From: Alkalicaulis satelles
Lineage (GTDB): Bacteria > Pseudomonadota > Alphaproteobacteria > Caulobacterales > Maricaulaceae
Assembly (NCBI RefSeq): GCF_008630495.1
Contig: NZ_VWOJ01000002.1
Coordinates: 697,001 to 761,000, forward strand
DNA length: 64,000 bases
Reading direction: 5' to 3'
Part shown: piece after piece, positions 1 to 9,136 of the stretch
How the letters are laid out: the number at the start of each line of letters is the position of its first letter
How positions within the stretch are numbered: the stretch's first letter is position 1
Notes under the pieces: generated by a model
The model's database searches: none
Told to the model about the DNA's origin: nothing
Seen by the model: the letters and a program-made list of their open reading frames with translations, nothing else
Translations under genes and position numbers: made by a program

Positions 1-1
1 T

Positions 2-1168
2 TGCAAAGGCCACAAGCTGCTCGCTGATCATCGGGAGAAGCCGGAGAAATTCATCTCTGATCTCATCAAGGCGGCCGACGCGCTTCGCCCGCGCGGAGAC
101 GCCCCCTTCGTGCTGATGCCGATCTTCGAGGAAACCTCGATCATCGCCGAGCATGCCGGTGAGCTGCGCGAAGCCGGCCTGATCGTGGCGGCGCCCGACC
201 ACAGCTCCATCGTGCAGGTGGAGCCCAAGGACCGGCTGCCGTCGGCGGCGCAGGGCGCCGGGGTGAATTTCCCCCGCACGATCTATCCCGATTCCATGGA
301 GGCTCTGGATGCGGCGCTGGAGAGCCTTGCTCTGCCCCTGATCACCAAGCCGGCGCGCGGCGTGGGCGGGCGCGGCGTGGCGCGCCATGACAGCGCCGCG
401 AAACTGAAAGCCTGGCTGGAGGCGAAGCCGCCGCGCAGCAAGGCGGAATGGCCGCTGATCCAGGAGGCGGCGCCGGGGGATGATTATTGCTTCTGCGCCC
501 TGTGCGAGGATGGCGAGTTGCGCGCCTGGATGACCTATCGCAGCCTGCACGGCTTCCCGCCCAAGCGCGGCGCGGGGGTCCTGCGCGAGACCGTGGACAG
601 CGCGCCATTCAAGGAGGAAGCAGCGAAACTCCTGCGCCATCTCAAATGGTCGGGCGTGTGCGAGATCGATTACCGCTGGACCGGCAAGCCCGAAGACACG
701 CCGTCCTTGATCGAGGTCAATCCGCGCTTCTGGGCCGGCCTGTTCCAGTCAGTGGCCAGCGGGGTGGACTTCCCCTGGCTGCTGTACCGTCAGGTCACCG
801 GCGATCCGGTGATGGAGCCGCCCAAGGTGACGATCGGCCGACGCTCCAAGGTGCCGCTTCTGGCCTTCCTGAGCGCCGCCCAGGCCATTGCCGAAGAGGA
901 CTCCTATTTCAAGACCCTCTCGGAGCGATGGGACAAGCTGGCCTACCGTGATCAGAAGGGTTTTGGCGCCTTCGTCAACGGCCTGTTTGATGTGAAATCG
1001 CTGGGCGCCTACCTCAAGGCGCTAAGGCAGACCCGCGAACAGACTGCCGGAGCGGCCACGGATTTCATCCCGCTGGATGATCCGGGCGCCACGCTGGGGG
1101 TGTTGTTCGTTCTGTCCTCCATGATCCGGCGCGGCCAGTTGCCGCCGGAGTTGAGATTCGATGAGTGA
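2..1168 (+). CDS. ATP-grasp ligase-like protein (5' end outside window)
   Basis: The reading frame is open from base 2, so the start codon lies upstream of the window; about 388 residues are visible. The fold is ATP-grasp (carbamoyl-phosphate synthase large chain-like): a nucleotide-binding stretch ITKPARGVGGRG near bases 340-375 and a metal-binding IEVNPRFW near 712-735. ATP-grasp enzymes join a carboxylate to an amine or thiol through an acyl-phosphate; the substrate here cannot be read. Its last bases overlap the start of the next gene by 8 bases (atgagtga), so the two are translationally coupled. The partner is a C26-type gamma-glutamyl hydrolase, which suggests a gamma-glutamyl or other isopeptide substrate, but this is inference. 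The family call is firm; the exact function is unknown. Confidence 0.8.
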   Translation, partial: CKGHKLLADHREKPEKFISDLIKAADALRPRGDAPFVLMPIFEETSIIAEHAGELREAGLIVAAPDHSSIVQVEPKDRLPSAAQGAGVNFPRTIYPDSMEALDAALESLALPLITKPARGVGGRGVARHDSAAKLKAWLEAKPPRSKAEWPLIQEAAPGDDYCFCALCEDGELRAWMTYRSLHGFPPKRGAGVLRETVDSAPFKEEAAKLLRHLKWSGVCEIDYRWTGKPEDTPSLIEVNPRFWAGLFQSVASGVDFPWLLYRQVTGDPVMEPPKVTIGRRSKVPLLAFLSAAQAIAEEDSYFKTLSERWDKLAYRDQKGFGAFVNGLFDVKSLGAYLKALRQTREQTAGAATDFIPLDDPGATLGVLFVLSSMIRRGQLPPELRFDE

Positions 1169-1901
1169 GCCTTCCTGTGCCGCGCGCCGTCCGGTTATCG
1201 CCGTCACCAGTTCGGCCGGGACCGATTATGGCGTATTCGCGCTGATCTGGGCGGGGGTGCGCCTGGCCGGCGGGCGCGCTGTGCGGGTCACTTCGCGCAC
1301 GCGGGATGTGCAGCCCGATGCGTTTGATGGCCTTATACTGGCGGGCGGGTTGAATATTCATCCTGATAACTATGGCCGCGCCGTCAATCCCGCAGCCCGC
1401 TATGACCGCGGCCGCGACGGGCTGGAGCTGGAATGGGCGCAGGCCTTCTGGGCGCTGAAGCGTCCCGTGCTGGCGATCTGCAGGGGCATGCAGCTTCTCA
1501 ATGTGGCCCGCGGCGGCGCGGTGAACGATATTCTGGACGAGGACTTGCTCCGCACGCTGCCCTCCACGCCGCTGGGATACATGCTCTATCGCAAAAGCGT
1601 CGACATCGCGCCCGGCACGAGGCTGTCCGAGCTTTGGGGCCGGACGCGCGCGCGGGTCAATTCGCTGCACCGCCAAGCGGTGGCCGAGCTGGGCGAGGGG
1701 TTGCGCGTCAGCGCGCGCGGCGAGCATGGCGAGGCGCAGGCCCTGGAAGGCCCGCCGGGCGTCTTGCGCATGGCCGTGCAATTCCATCCGGAGCTGATGC
1801 TCCATCGGCGTGATATGCGGGTTCTGTTCCGCGCACTGGTTGACGCTGCGCGGCGCTGTGATGGTGAATCACCGGCTAACGCCTCGCAAACCGGGCTTTA
1901 A
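1161..1901 (+). CDS. Class I glutamine amidotransferase-like / C26 gamma-glutamyl hydrolase
   Basis: A 246-residue protein of the PuuD/peptidase C26 family, which cleaves gamma-glutamyl bonds with a Cys-His-Glu triad. The nucleophile elbow ICRGMQLLN places Cys at about residue 107, and QFHPE supplies His209 and Glu211. The early LILAGGLNIHP matches the oxyanion-side GG(D/N) motif of the family. No fused synthetase domain is present, so it is a stand-alone hydrolase, or the glutaminase half of a complex with the ATP-grasp protein whose gene it overlaps by 8 bases. E. coli PuuD acts on gamma-glutamyl-GABA, but no other putrescine-degradation gene is visible here, so that substrate is not assumed. 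Confidence 0.85.
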   Translation: MSEPSCAARRPVIAVTSSAGTDYGVFALIWAGVRLAGGRAVRVTSRTRDVQPDAFDGLILAGGLNIHPDNYGRAVNPAARYDRGRDGLELEWAQAFWALKRPVLAICRGMQLLNVARGGAVNDILDEDLLRTLPSTPLGYMLYRKSVDIAPGTRLSELWGRTRARVNSLHRQAVAELGEGLRVSARGEHGEAQALEGPPGVLRMAVQFHPELMLHRRDMRVLFRALVDAARRCDGESPANASQTGL

Positions 1902-2008
1902 GCCTCTTCTGCGATAACCGTCCCGAAATCGGACGTCTCCTGGAGTGCTCAAAGAGCGGGATCACCCGCCAGGGCGGAGACGGCCGGGCAGGAAACGGGT
2001 GGTGGGAT

Positions 2009-2875
2009 ATGTTCCAGATCGTCGGCGTTATCGCCGTGTTCGTGCTCGTGTTCGGCGGCTTTATGCTGTCGGGGGGCAATTTCGAGATCATCCTGAAGGC
2101 GCTGCCCTTCGAGATGATGATGATTGGCGGGGCGGCGGTCGGCGCCTTCCTGATCGGCAATGCGCCCAAGACCGTCATGAAGACGCTGGGCGATTTCGGC
2201 AAGATCGTTTCCGGATCACAGTGGAAACAGCAGGACTATGTGGACCTGCTCACCTTGCTGTTCCAGCTGACCAAAACCATGAAGACAAAGGGTGTGATCG
2301 CGCTCGAGACCCATATCGAGAAGCCCCACGAAAGCGCGATCTTCACCGCCTATCCGCGCATCCTCAAGGACCATTTCGCGGTGGATTTCATCTGCGACAC
2401 GCTGCGCATGATGACCATGAATCTGGAAGATCCCCACCAGGTCGAGGATGCGATGGAAAAACAGCTCGAAAAGCACCATCACGAGGCCGCCGCGCCGGCT
2501 CATGCGGTGCAGCTGATGGCCGACGCCCTGCCGGCGCTGGGCATCGTGGCCGCCGTGCTGGGCATCATCAAGACCATGGGCGGCATCGACGCGCCGCCGC
2601 AAATCCTGGGCAAGATGATCGGCGGCGCACTGACCGGCACTTTCCTGGGCGTTTATCTGGCCTATGGCTTTGTGGGGCCGTTCGCCACCCGCCTGCAGGC
2701 GGTCTATGACGAGGAAGCGATCTTCTACAAGATCATCCAGAATGTGCTGGTAGCCCATCTGCACGGCAACGCCGCCCAGATCTCGGTGGAGATCGGCCGC
2801 GGCTCGGTGCCCAGCGCCTTCCAGCCGAGCTTCCTTGAGCTGGAAGAAGCCATCTCCAGCGTCCAGGCCGCCTGA
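2009..2875 (+). CDS. motA: Flagellar motor stator protein MotA
   Basis: A 288-residue protein, close to the usual length of MotA (about 285-295). It has an N-terminal membrane pair (residues ~4-20 and ~34-50), a long cytoplasmic loop, and two C-terminal helices, the first carrying ADALPALGIVAAVLGIIKTMGG and the second GTFLGVYLAYGFVGPF. These are the proline-containing helices that face MotB. MotA and MotB form the proton channel that drives flagellar rotation. A GGTGG-type ribosome-binding site lies just before ATG 2009. No motB follows: the next gene is convergent, and a strong hairpin sits 20 bases after the stop. A separate motB elsewhere, as in Caulobacter, is expected. Confidence 0.93.
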   Translation: MFQIVGVIAVFVLVFGGFMLSGGNFEIILKALPFEMMMIGGAAVGAFLIGNAPKTVMKTLGDFGKIVSGSQWKQQDYVDLLTLLFQLTKTMKTKGVIALETHIEKPHESAIFTAYPRILKDHFAVDFICDTLRMMTMNLEDPHQVEDAMEKQLEKHHHEAAAPAHAVQLMADALPALGIVAAVLGIIKTMGGIDAPPQILGKMIGGALTGTFLGVYLAYGFVGPFATRLQAVYDEEAIFYKIIQNVLVAHLHGNAAQISVEIGRGSVPSAFQPSFLELEEAISSVQAA

Positions 2876-2896
2876 GGCCTGTCTGATCGTGCGGTC

Positions 2897-2929
2897 AAAG
2901 CCGGTTCAGCATGACGCTGAACCGGCTTT
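2897..2929. terminator. Bidirectional hairpin between motA and the M48 protease gene
   Basis: A perfect 14-bp inverted repeat (2897-2910 with 2916-2929) has a 5-base loop. Its outer bases are AAA on the left and TTT on the right, so each strand ends its stem in U residues. It lies between two convergent stop codons, as expected of a shared terminator. Confidence 0.75.
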
Positions 2930-2938
2930 CGCTGTGAG

Positions 2939-4954
2939 TCAGGCGGCCGTGGCGCGCGCGGCGCCGGGCAGGGGCTGGATGAAGTCGCGGCGCACCCAGC
3001 CCTGGGTCCGGCCCGAGCGCACCAGCACCCAGCCCCCCTGGACAATGTCGAGCGACTGGGCCGCCGCGCCTGCGCGCAGCTGTCCCACCACACGGTGCTG
3101 GGTCCCGGGCCCGGCGCGCATATTGACGGTGGAGGCGGCGCGCAAGGTGGCGGGGCCTTCTGGATCGCGGACAAAGTTCGCCCGCAGCTCCTCGGGATTG
3201 TCGATAGCCCGGGCCTCGGCCATGCGGCTGAGCTCGCGGATATAGCCGCCATTGGCCGCGGCATGGGCCGCCAGCCCGCGCCGGTTATTGCGGTTGGCGT
3301 CCAGCATGGAGCGCATGCTGGCCTCGATGCGCTCATAGGGCGTGTCACAGCGCGAGGTCAGGGCCGCATCGCGTTGTTCGCGCACCCGGGTGCGCTGGTT
3401 CTGGAGCAGTTCCGTGCCGCTATTGGCCTGCCGGGCCTGGCGGATCTGGCCGTCCAGTTCGCTGATGCGCTCATTATACCCGCGCGAGACCTGCGTGCGG
3501 CATTCGCGGCGGGCGGCACCGGCATTTCGCTCATCGCCGACGCGGAAGAAATATTGCACCACCGGCTCATAGGTGTCGCCGGGGACCACCCGGGCCAGCA
3601 GCGCCTGGCTGCTTTCATTATACATGCGGGTATTGTCCACCACGAGGGCCGCAGAGGCCACGTCGAACAGGGCCTCTATGCCCGCCTGGTCGCTGCTTGA
3701 AAGCCCGGCCATGGGGTTGTTGAGCAGATTGCCGTCCTCGCACACATAACCGATGGCCAGGGCGCGGCGGCGCAGATCGCGGTCAAACTCGCCGCCATTG
3801 ATCAGGGCATGACGCATGCGCAGCGTCGCCGAGGCGCAGGCCTCCTGATGACCGGCCTGGTCGTTCTGATTTTCGAGCTGTCTGGCGTAGGCCGCCTCAT
3901 AAATGGCCAGGCCGGCCTGGCGGAAGGCCTGAAAATAGAGCTGCACCTGGGCGATTTCCGCCGGGCTGGCGGCGCCCGGTTCGGCCTCGGGATGCCAGGG
4001 GACCGGCGTGGAGGGCGAGAAATCGGGATAATGGCGCGCCACGTAATTGCGCGCCAGCTGGCGGCGTTCCGAAAGGTCCGGGTGGGCGTCGCCGAAATCG
4101 CGCGTGGCCACGGTTTCACCCGTCAGGATTTTCATCACGCGCATGCCGTCCGCACTGGAGGTTGCGCTATTGCGGTTGTCGGCCATGTGGCTGAAAGCGG
4201 CCAGGGCGATTTCGGGCGAATATCCCGCTGCGGCCAGAAGATCGAGCCCATAGAGGTCGGCGGCCTTTTCCTGCATGGGCACTTCGCGCTGGCCGATGGA
4301 GCCGGCGAGATGGCCGCCGATATTGGTGCTGAAGGCGGTGACGCGCTGCGTCCATTCGTCATTGAGCCCGATATTCTGCAGCCGGCTCTGAACGGCGTCG
4401 GTCCCCATCACCAGGCCTGTGCCCATGCGTGTGTAATCGGCCATCGCTGCGATCCGGGAATCGGCGCGCTCATGGCCCAGGATCAGGTGCGACATTTCAT
4501 GGGCGATCACGAAGGCCAGCTCGTCCTCGGTCTCGGCGCGCTCCACCACGCCGCGGCACAGGCGGATGAACCCGCTTGAAACCGCTTCCGCGCCGTAATC
4601 GGAACAATCATTCACGATCAGCTGGATATGGGCCGCAGAGCCGTCCGGCGCAGCGGCGGCCACCCGGCGGAATACCGAATCCACTGTCCGGCTGATCAGG
4701 GCCGGCGGCTGGCTGGGCGCGCCATGGAGCACCTGTTCGCGCTGCAATGCGCGAGTGATGCCTTGCGGATTGGCGTTCAGCGTGCGCCATTCGGAGAGCA
4801 CTTCGGGCTGATTGTGAATATTGTCCGACACCCGCGCTTCCATCGCCTGGTTGACGAAGCTGCGCGACAGTGACGGATCGGCCGTCGTGGCGCAGGCGGA
4901 CAACAAAAATGCGCCAGCAAAGGGGGCGGCGCGCATCAGGAAACGCATGGGCAT
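2939..4954 (-). CDS. Lipoprotein M48-family zinc metalloprotease with C-terminal SH3-like domain
   Basis: A 671-residue protein beginning with a lipoprotein signal (LLSAC, lipidated Cys21). The peptidase M48 signature AHEMSHLILGH gives the zinc ligands His152 and His156, and QEKAAD near residue 229 supplies the likely third ligand Glu. The middle is a long helical region with the character of BepA/YfgC-type periplasmic chaperone-proteases. The last ~65 residues read as an SH3-like domain (VNMRAGPGTQHRVVGQL ... GWVRRDFI) that in other proteins binds peptidoglycan or protein partners. It is probably an envelope quality-control protease, lipid-anchored and facing the periplasm. The next gene on the same strand begins upstream with ~40 bases between them. 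Confidence 0.85.
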   Translation of the reverse strand: MPMRFLMRAAPFAGAFLLSACATTADPSLSRSFVNQAMEARVSDNIHNQPEVLSEWRTLNANPQGITRALQREQVLHGAPSQPPALISRTVDSVFRRVAAAAPDGSAAHIQLIVNDCSDYGAEAVSSGFIRLCRGVVERAETEDELAFVIAHEMSHLILGHERADSRIAAMADYTRMGTGLVMGTDAVQSRLQNIGLNDEWTQRVTAFSTNIGGHLAGSIGQREVPMQEKAADLYGLDLLAAAGYSPEIALAAFSHMADNRNSATSSADGMRVMKILTGETVATRDFGDAHPDLSERRQLARNYVARHYPDFSPSTPVPWHPEAEPGAASPAEIAQVQLYFQAFRQAGLAIYEAAYARQLENQNDQAGHQEACASATLRMRHALINGGEFDRDLRRRALAIGYVCEDGNLLNNPMAGLSSSDQAGIEALFDVASAALVVDNTRMYNESSQALLARVVPGDTYEPVVQYFFRVGDERNAGAARRECRTQVSRGYNERISELDGQIRQARQANSGTELLQNQRTRVREQRDAALTSRCDTPYERIEASMRSMLDANRNNRRGLAAHAAANGGYIRELSRMAEARAIDNPEELRANFVRDPEGPATLRAASTVNMRAGPGTQHRVVGQLRAGAAAQSLDIVQGGWVLVRSGRTQGWVRRDFIQPLPGAARATAA

Positions 4955-4997
4955 GCTGATACTCCATAATGGGACGGGGGCGAGGGCCCGGCCGGCG

Positions 4998-5375
4998 TCA
5001 ATCGGGTTGGGGGCAGCCCTCAGGGCGGGATAAGTCCGTGCCGGTCACCGGGCGCAGGGCGCGGCCTGCCCGGGGCGCGCCGCTGGACGGCGGGGCCTCC
5101 ACCATGCGGAACTGACGGTCGCCCATGCGCACATCCGAGATGCGCAACCAGACGGGGCCGTCCTCGCTGTCAATCTGGACCAAGCCAAGACGCGTGCTGC
5201 GCTCCAGCACCGCCAGCGGCAAGTCTCCGAAATCGCAGTGATGGCGTTCGCCGGTCTGGGTGCGCGTCTCGTCATAGAGCGGCACCATATCAATCGTGAA
5301 CTCAGTAACAGCCGGCTGGGCTGCTTGTGCAGCGCCCAGGCTGAGAATGGCCGTGAGCAAGCCGGATAAGCCCAT
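4998..5375 (-). CDS. Small secreted protein, unknown function
   Basis: A 125-residue protein with a cleavable signal peptide (MGLSGLLTAILSLGAAQAAQ, likely cut after AQA). The mature part is about 105 residues with two cysteines (RHHCDFGD and the C-terminal EGCPQPD) that could form a disulfide. It contains a VWLRISDVRMG stretch resembling small beta domains. It lies immediately upstream of the M48 lipoprotein gene on the same strand and is probably co-transcribed. No family was recognised. Confidence 0.6.
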   Translation of the reverse strand: MGLSGLLTAILSLGAAQAAQPAVTEFTIDMVPLYDETRTQTGERHHCDFGDLPLAVLERSTRLGLVQIDSEDGPVWLRISDVRMGDRQFRMVEAPPSSGAPRAGRALRPVTGTDLSRPEGCPQPD

Positions 5376-5475
5376 TATCGCCCCCCCTGGTCGTTATGAA
5401 GAGGATGTTAATGCCTTGGAGGTTGCAAAGCCAGCGCAAACAGGGCGCAGAACCCCATTTTCCGGCTCTGCCGGA

Positions 5476-7062
5476 CTATCTGCTTGAAGCGGGACGGAAA
5501 ACCGACAGCGCGCCCAGCGGGGTCATCAGCAGGCCGTACCAGAAGGCGGGCGACAGGTTGAAGGCATAGACGAAAACGCCAGCTGCAGCGATGCTGAACA
5601 GGATGATCGCCACAAGGTTCGCCAGACGGTCAGCATGGGGCCGGCCAATGCGCGTCATCGCCTGGCGGCAAGCAGCGCCCAGAAGGGTCAGGCATGAAAA
5701 CCCCATCAGGAACAGCGCCAGATCGCTGTACTGGTCAGTGCTTGCAAACAGGCTGCCTGACGGGTCCGCAAGATATATCGCGCCGGCGATCAAAAGGGCG
5801 GCGAAAGCCACCGCACATATAATCAGGCGCGAGACCGACCGGTCCTGACTCTTCGCGGCGCGCCAGGCGGCATAGCCCAGCGCGGCCAGGCAGGCGGCGA
5901 GTACGGATATACCCACCTTGGGATTGGACAGGGCGCTGGCGGCGCTCAGGCTCGAGCGATCTCTTTGCATCAGGTTTTCATAGGCGACGGCGTGCGTCAT
6001 GATTCCGGGCTGCGCGCCATAGAGCGGCGTATGCTCCACATCGCCCAGCCCCAGCAGGGACTGACCATACATCAGCACCCGGCCTTCCACGCGGCTGCGC
6101 TGGCGGGCGGCGAAGTCGCCATCGGCCAGCTCGAACGCGTCGAATGCATTGACCGGATAAAGTCCCACCGGATTGAGCTGAGCGGGCGGGCTCAGCCCCA
6201 AATTCTGAAGCAGGCCGCTGAAGAAAATCCGGGTGGCGCGGCTCAGCGCGTTGCGGGGGACCTGGGCGCAGCGCTCCGGGTGCTGCTCGCAGGCATGGGC
6301 CGAAGGCGGCGGCCAGACCGGGTCAATGACCTCCAGCTCCGACAGGTCTACGCAGCCTTTGCGCCTGTGCTCGCACGTCATCGCATAGGCCCGCAGCGCT
6401 GCGCTGTCGCGCTGATCCTGGCGCAAGTCGTAAGCGCCGGGAATGCGGTTGCTGAAGCGCGATTCCACCGACACGAAATGGATATTGGGATGGGCTTCGA
6501 GCGCGGCGATCGGGGCGATCGCCAGCGGCGTTCCAGGCTCGGTGCGCGGGGGAGCGGCGATCAGAAGCGGGGTGTCGTCCGCCAGCCGGGCCAATCCGCT
6601 GGCCAGGGCGGGCATGGTCGGGTCATCGCGCTCGTCGAGAAACAGAAGATCGATGAAAATCAGGGACGGGTCGAGCCGGGCATAACCCTCCAGCAAGGCC
6701 AGATGGGTCACCGCATCCAGCGGCCAGGTCAGCTCTTCCTCCTGCAGGGCCCGGTCATTGAGGATCGCCACGGCCACCCAACGGGACTCGTCCATCAGGG
6801 TGAAGCTGGCGATGCGCATGAAGATCGAGCGCAGGCCCTGGTCTGTATAGTCGGAAAGATTGAACGGGCTGGCGAAGGCCAGGCCTGCGCCCAGGGCCAG
6901 GGCCATCACATAGCGCGAGAGCAGCCCCAGGCGGCGCAGCCAGTCAGCGGCCATCTTTGGAAGTGATGCCGCGAAGCGCCAGCAGCGCTTCAAGCACGAC
7001 AGCACAGCACCAAGGCTGGTGCGCCAGAGGGCGCTGATCCGCCGAAAGCCGTCCGCTGCCAT
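5476..7062 (-). CDS. CHASE2-domain membrane protein
   Basis: About 528 residues from ATG 7062; a longer frame reaches 7212 but would run into the divergent mnmC start, and 7062 has a G-rich ribosome-binding stretch before it. One N-terminal membrane helix (YVMALALGAGLAFA) precedes a large extracytoplasmic CHASE2 sensor domain. The domain is recognisable from WVAVAILNDRAL, LIFIDLLFLDERDDP and the later RVLMYGQSLLGLGDVEHTPLYG. Three further helices fill the last ~150 residues (ISVLAACLAALGYAAW; LIICAVAFAALLIAGAIYL; LVAIILFSIAAAGVFVYAF). CHASE2 proteins usually continue into a kinase, cyclase or GGDEF domain; this one stops after the helices. Its signalling output is therefore missing or supplied in trans. 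The ligand is unknown. Confidence 0.75.
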   Translation of the reverse strand: MAADGFRRISALWRTSLGAVLSCLKRCWRFAASLPKMAADWLRRLGLLSRYVMALALGAGLAFASPFNLSDYTDQGLRSIFMRIASFTLMDESRWVAVAILNDRALQEEELTWPLDAVTHLALLEGYARLDPSLIFIDLLFLDERDDPTMPALASGLARLADDTPLLIAAPPRTEPGTPLAIAPIAALEAHPNIHFVSVESRFSNRIPGAYDLRQDQRDSAALRAYAMTCEHRRKGCVDLSELEVIDPVWPPPSAHACEQHPERCAQVPRNALSRATRIFFSGLLQNLGLSPPAQLNPVGLYPVNAFDAFELADGDFAARQRSRVEGRVLMYGQSLLGLGDVEHTPLYGAQPGIMTHAVAYENLMQRDRSSLSAASALSNPKVGISVLAACLAALGYAAWRAAKSQDRSVSRLIICAVAFAALLIAGAIYLADPSGSLFASTDQYSDLALFLMGFSCLTLLGAACRQAMTRIGRPHADRLANLVAIILFSIAAAGVFVYAFNLSPAFWYGLLMTPLGALSVFRPASSR

Positions 7063-7177
7063 GCCGCCCCCGCGACTGTAATGCCCGACTCCGCCCATCA
7101 TACAAGTTGCAGCCCTGCGCGCCAGCGTGATCGCGAGGCGCTGGCGGCGGGCGCGGCAAGTGGCTAGACACGCGGCC

Positions 7178-9067
7178 ATGTCATCGCATGGTTCTGACAC
7201 CCTCACGCTCAAGCGTCCCCATGCGCGCCTCGACTGGTCTTCGGGACTGGCGGCGGCGGATATGGGCGATGTGTATTTCCAGCCCGAGGACGGGCTGGCC
7301 GAGGCGCGCGCGGTCTATGTGGCGGGCGCGGGATATCCTGAGCGCTTCCATGACGGGGTGAATGTGGCAGGCGAGCTGGGCTTTGGCGCCGGGCTCAACT
7401 TTCTCGCCCTGTGGGACGCTTTGCGCCGCCATGCGCCTGCGGGCGCTCGCCTGCATTTTGTCAGCGTGGAGGGATTTCCGCTGGCGCGCGCCGATGCGCG
7501 CCGGGCGCTGGCGATGTTTCCTGAGCTGGAGGCCCTGTCCGGGCCGCTGGTGGAGGCCTGGCCCTCGCCCCATTGCGGGCCGCACCGGCGGGTGTTCGAG
7601 GGCGGACGCGTCACGCTGACCGTCTGGCATGACGAAGCCGCGCGTGCGCTGGAGGCCATGGACATGGCCGCAGACGCCTGGTTCCTGGACGGCTTCGCGC
7701 CGTCGAAAAACCCGGACATGTGGACGCCCGCCCTGATGGCGCGGATCGGACGATTGTCAAAGCCCGGCGCGCGGGTGGCGACCTTCACCGTGGCGGGTGC
7801 GGTGCGCCGGGCGCTGGCGGACGCCGGCTTCGCCGTCTCCAAACAGCCCGGCTTCGGGCGCAAGCGCGAACGGCTGGAGGCGGTCTGTCAGGGCCCGCAA
7901 GGCCAGGCCGCCCCCGGTCCGCTAGCGCCGGCCCGCCCGCTGGACGGACCTCTGGCGGTGGTCGGCGGCGGGATCGCGGCGGCAAGCCTTGTGGACGCCT
8001 TTTCAAGACGGGGCCGCGAAGTGAGCGTACTGGCTGAGGGCGGCTGGGCGTCGGGGGCGTCCGGTGCGCCGCTGGGCCTTCTGACGCCGCGCCTTGAGGC
8101 TGCCGACAGGCCTCATGGCCGTGCGCTGCTGGCCGCGTTTGATTTCGCCGCGCATCGCTACGCGGATCTGGCCGGCTGGCGGGGCGAGGGCGTATTGCGC
8201 CTGGGCGAGGACGCCCGGCTGCAAAGGCTCGCAGGCGCGCTGGACGAGGATTTTGTCTGGCTGGAGGCGCAAGCAGCCCATGAACGCACCGGCTGGACGG
8301 CGGATGGCCTGTTCATGGCGCGGGCCGGATCGTTCGAGCCGGCCCGTCTGGTCCAGGCGCTGGCGGGCGGTGCTCCGGCCCGCGATGCATTGGTCGCGGG
8401 GATTGAGGAAACGCAAGACGGCGTGCGCCTGACCGGCGCGGACGGGCATGTGCTGGGTGAGTTCGCCGGGGTGATTCTGGCGGGCGGGGCGGCGGGGCGG
8501 AGCCTTCTGGGCTCGGCCTTGCCGCTGGAGCCGGGCGCTGGCCGGGTGGCGGTGTTTGACAGTGATCTGGCGCCGCGTACGCCCGCGGCCTGGGGCGGAT
8601 ATGCGGCGGCTGCACCGCGCGGGCTGATGGCGGGCGCCACCCATGACAAGGGCGATGATCCCGGTGATCCGGCCCGGGCTGAAGCCCTGTTGCGCGCGCT
8701 GGCGGCTGAGGGGCCGCCGGGGCTGGCTGAGGCGCTGGGGCCAGTGAACCAGAGCTGGGCGGGCGTGCGCGCGGCGGCGGCGGACCGCTTGCCGGTTACG
8801 GGGCCGGTTGCTTCAGCCGGTTTTGACGAGATCTGGCGCGCGTGGGCGCGGGGCGCGGTCAGGACTGCGCCAGAGCCGGGCGCAGGATTGTCCCGGCGGG
8901 TGATGGCGCTCAGCGCTTTTGGCGCGCGCGGTTTCGCCCATGCGCCCCTGCTGGCCGAGGCACTGGCCTCGGCGCTCGGCGGCGAGCCTGCCGCGCTGGA
9001 GCGCGCCGGGATGGAGGCGTTGCATCCGGCCCGGCTGGCCTTCAGAGCGCTGCGGCGCAGCGTGTAA
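7178..9067 (+). CDS. mnmC: Bifunctional tRNA 5-methylaminomethyl-2-thiouridine biosynthesis protein MnmC
   Basis: About 629 residues from ATG 7178; an upstream GTG is possible but adds a basic stretch not typical of the family. The N-terminal methyltransferase half has the SAM motif GELGFGAGLNF (residues ~65-75) and the DGFAPSKNPDMW catalytic motif near residue 170. The C-terminal FAD oxidoreductase half starts at about residue 260 with VVGGGIAAASL. MnmC removes the carboxymethyl group of cmnm5U34 in tRNA (FAD half) and methylates nm5U to mnm5U (SAM half), tuning wobble decoding. The length and order of domains match the full bifunctional enzyme (668 residues in E. coli). It diverges from the CHASE2 gene, with about 115 bases between starts. 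Confidence 0.93.
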   Translation: MSSHGSDTLTLKRPHARLDWSSGLAAADMGDVYFQPEDGLAEARAVYVAGAGYPERFHDGVNVAGELGFGAGLNFLALWDALRRHAPAGARLHFVSVEGFPLARADARRALAMFPELEALSGPLVEAWPSPHCGPHRRVFEGGRVTLTVWHDEAARALEAMDMAADAWFLDGFAPSKNPDMWTPALMARIGRLSKPGARVATFTVAGAVRRALADAGFAVSKQPGFGRKRERLEAVCQGPQGQAAPGPLAPARPLDGPLAVVGGGIAAASLVDAFSRRGREVSVLAEGGWASGASGAPLGLLTPRLEAADRPHGRALLAAFDFAAHRYADLAGWRGEGVLRLGEDARLQRLAGALDEDFVWLEAQAAHERTGWTADGLFMARAGSFEPARLVQALAGGAPARDALVAGIEETQDGVRLTGADGHVLGEFAGVILAGGAAGRSLLGSALPLEPGAGRVAVFDSDLAPRTPAAWGGYAAAAPRGLMAGATHDKGDDPGDPARAEALLRALAAEGPPGLAEALGPVNQSWAGVRAAAADRLPVTGPVASAGFDEIWRAWARGAVRTAPEPGAGLSRRVMALSAFGARGFAHAPLLAEALASALGGEPAALERAGMEALHPARLAFRALRRSV

Positions 9068-9136
9068 AGGCCCGGGCGGAACGGGTTTTGCGCGGAGGAG
9101 GGCGAACGCCGCCTCTCTGGAGCAAAACGGCACGCC

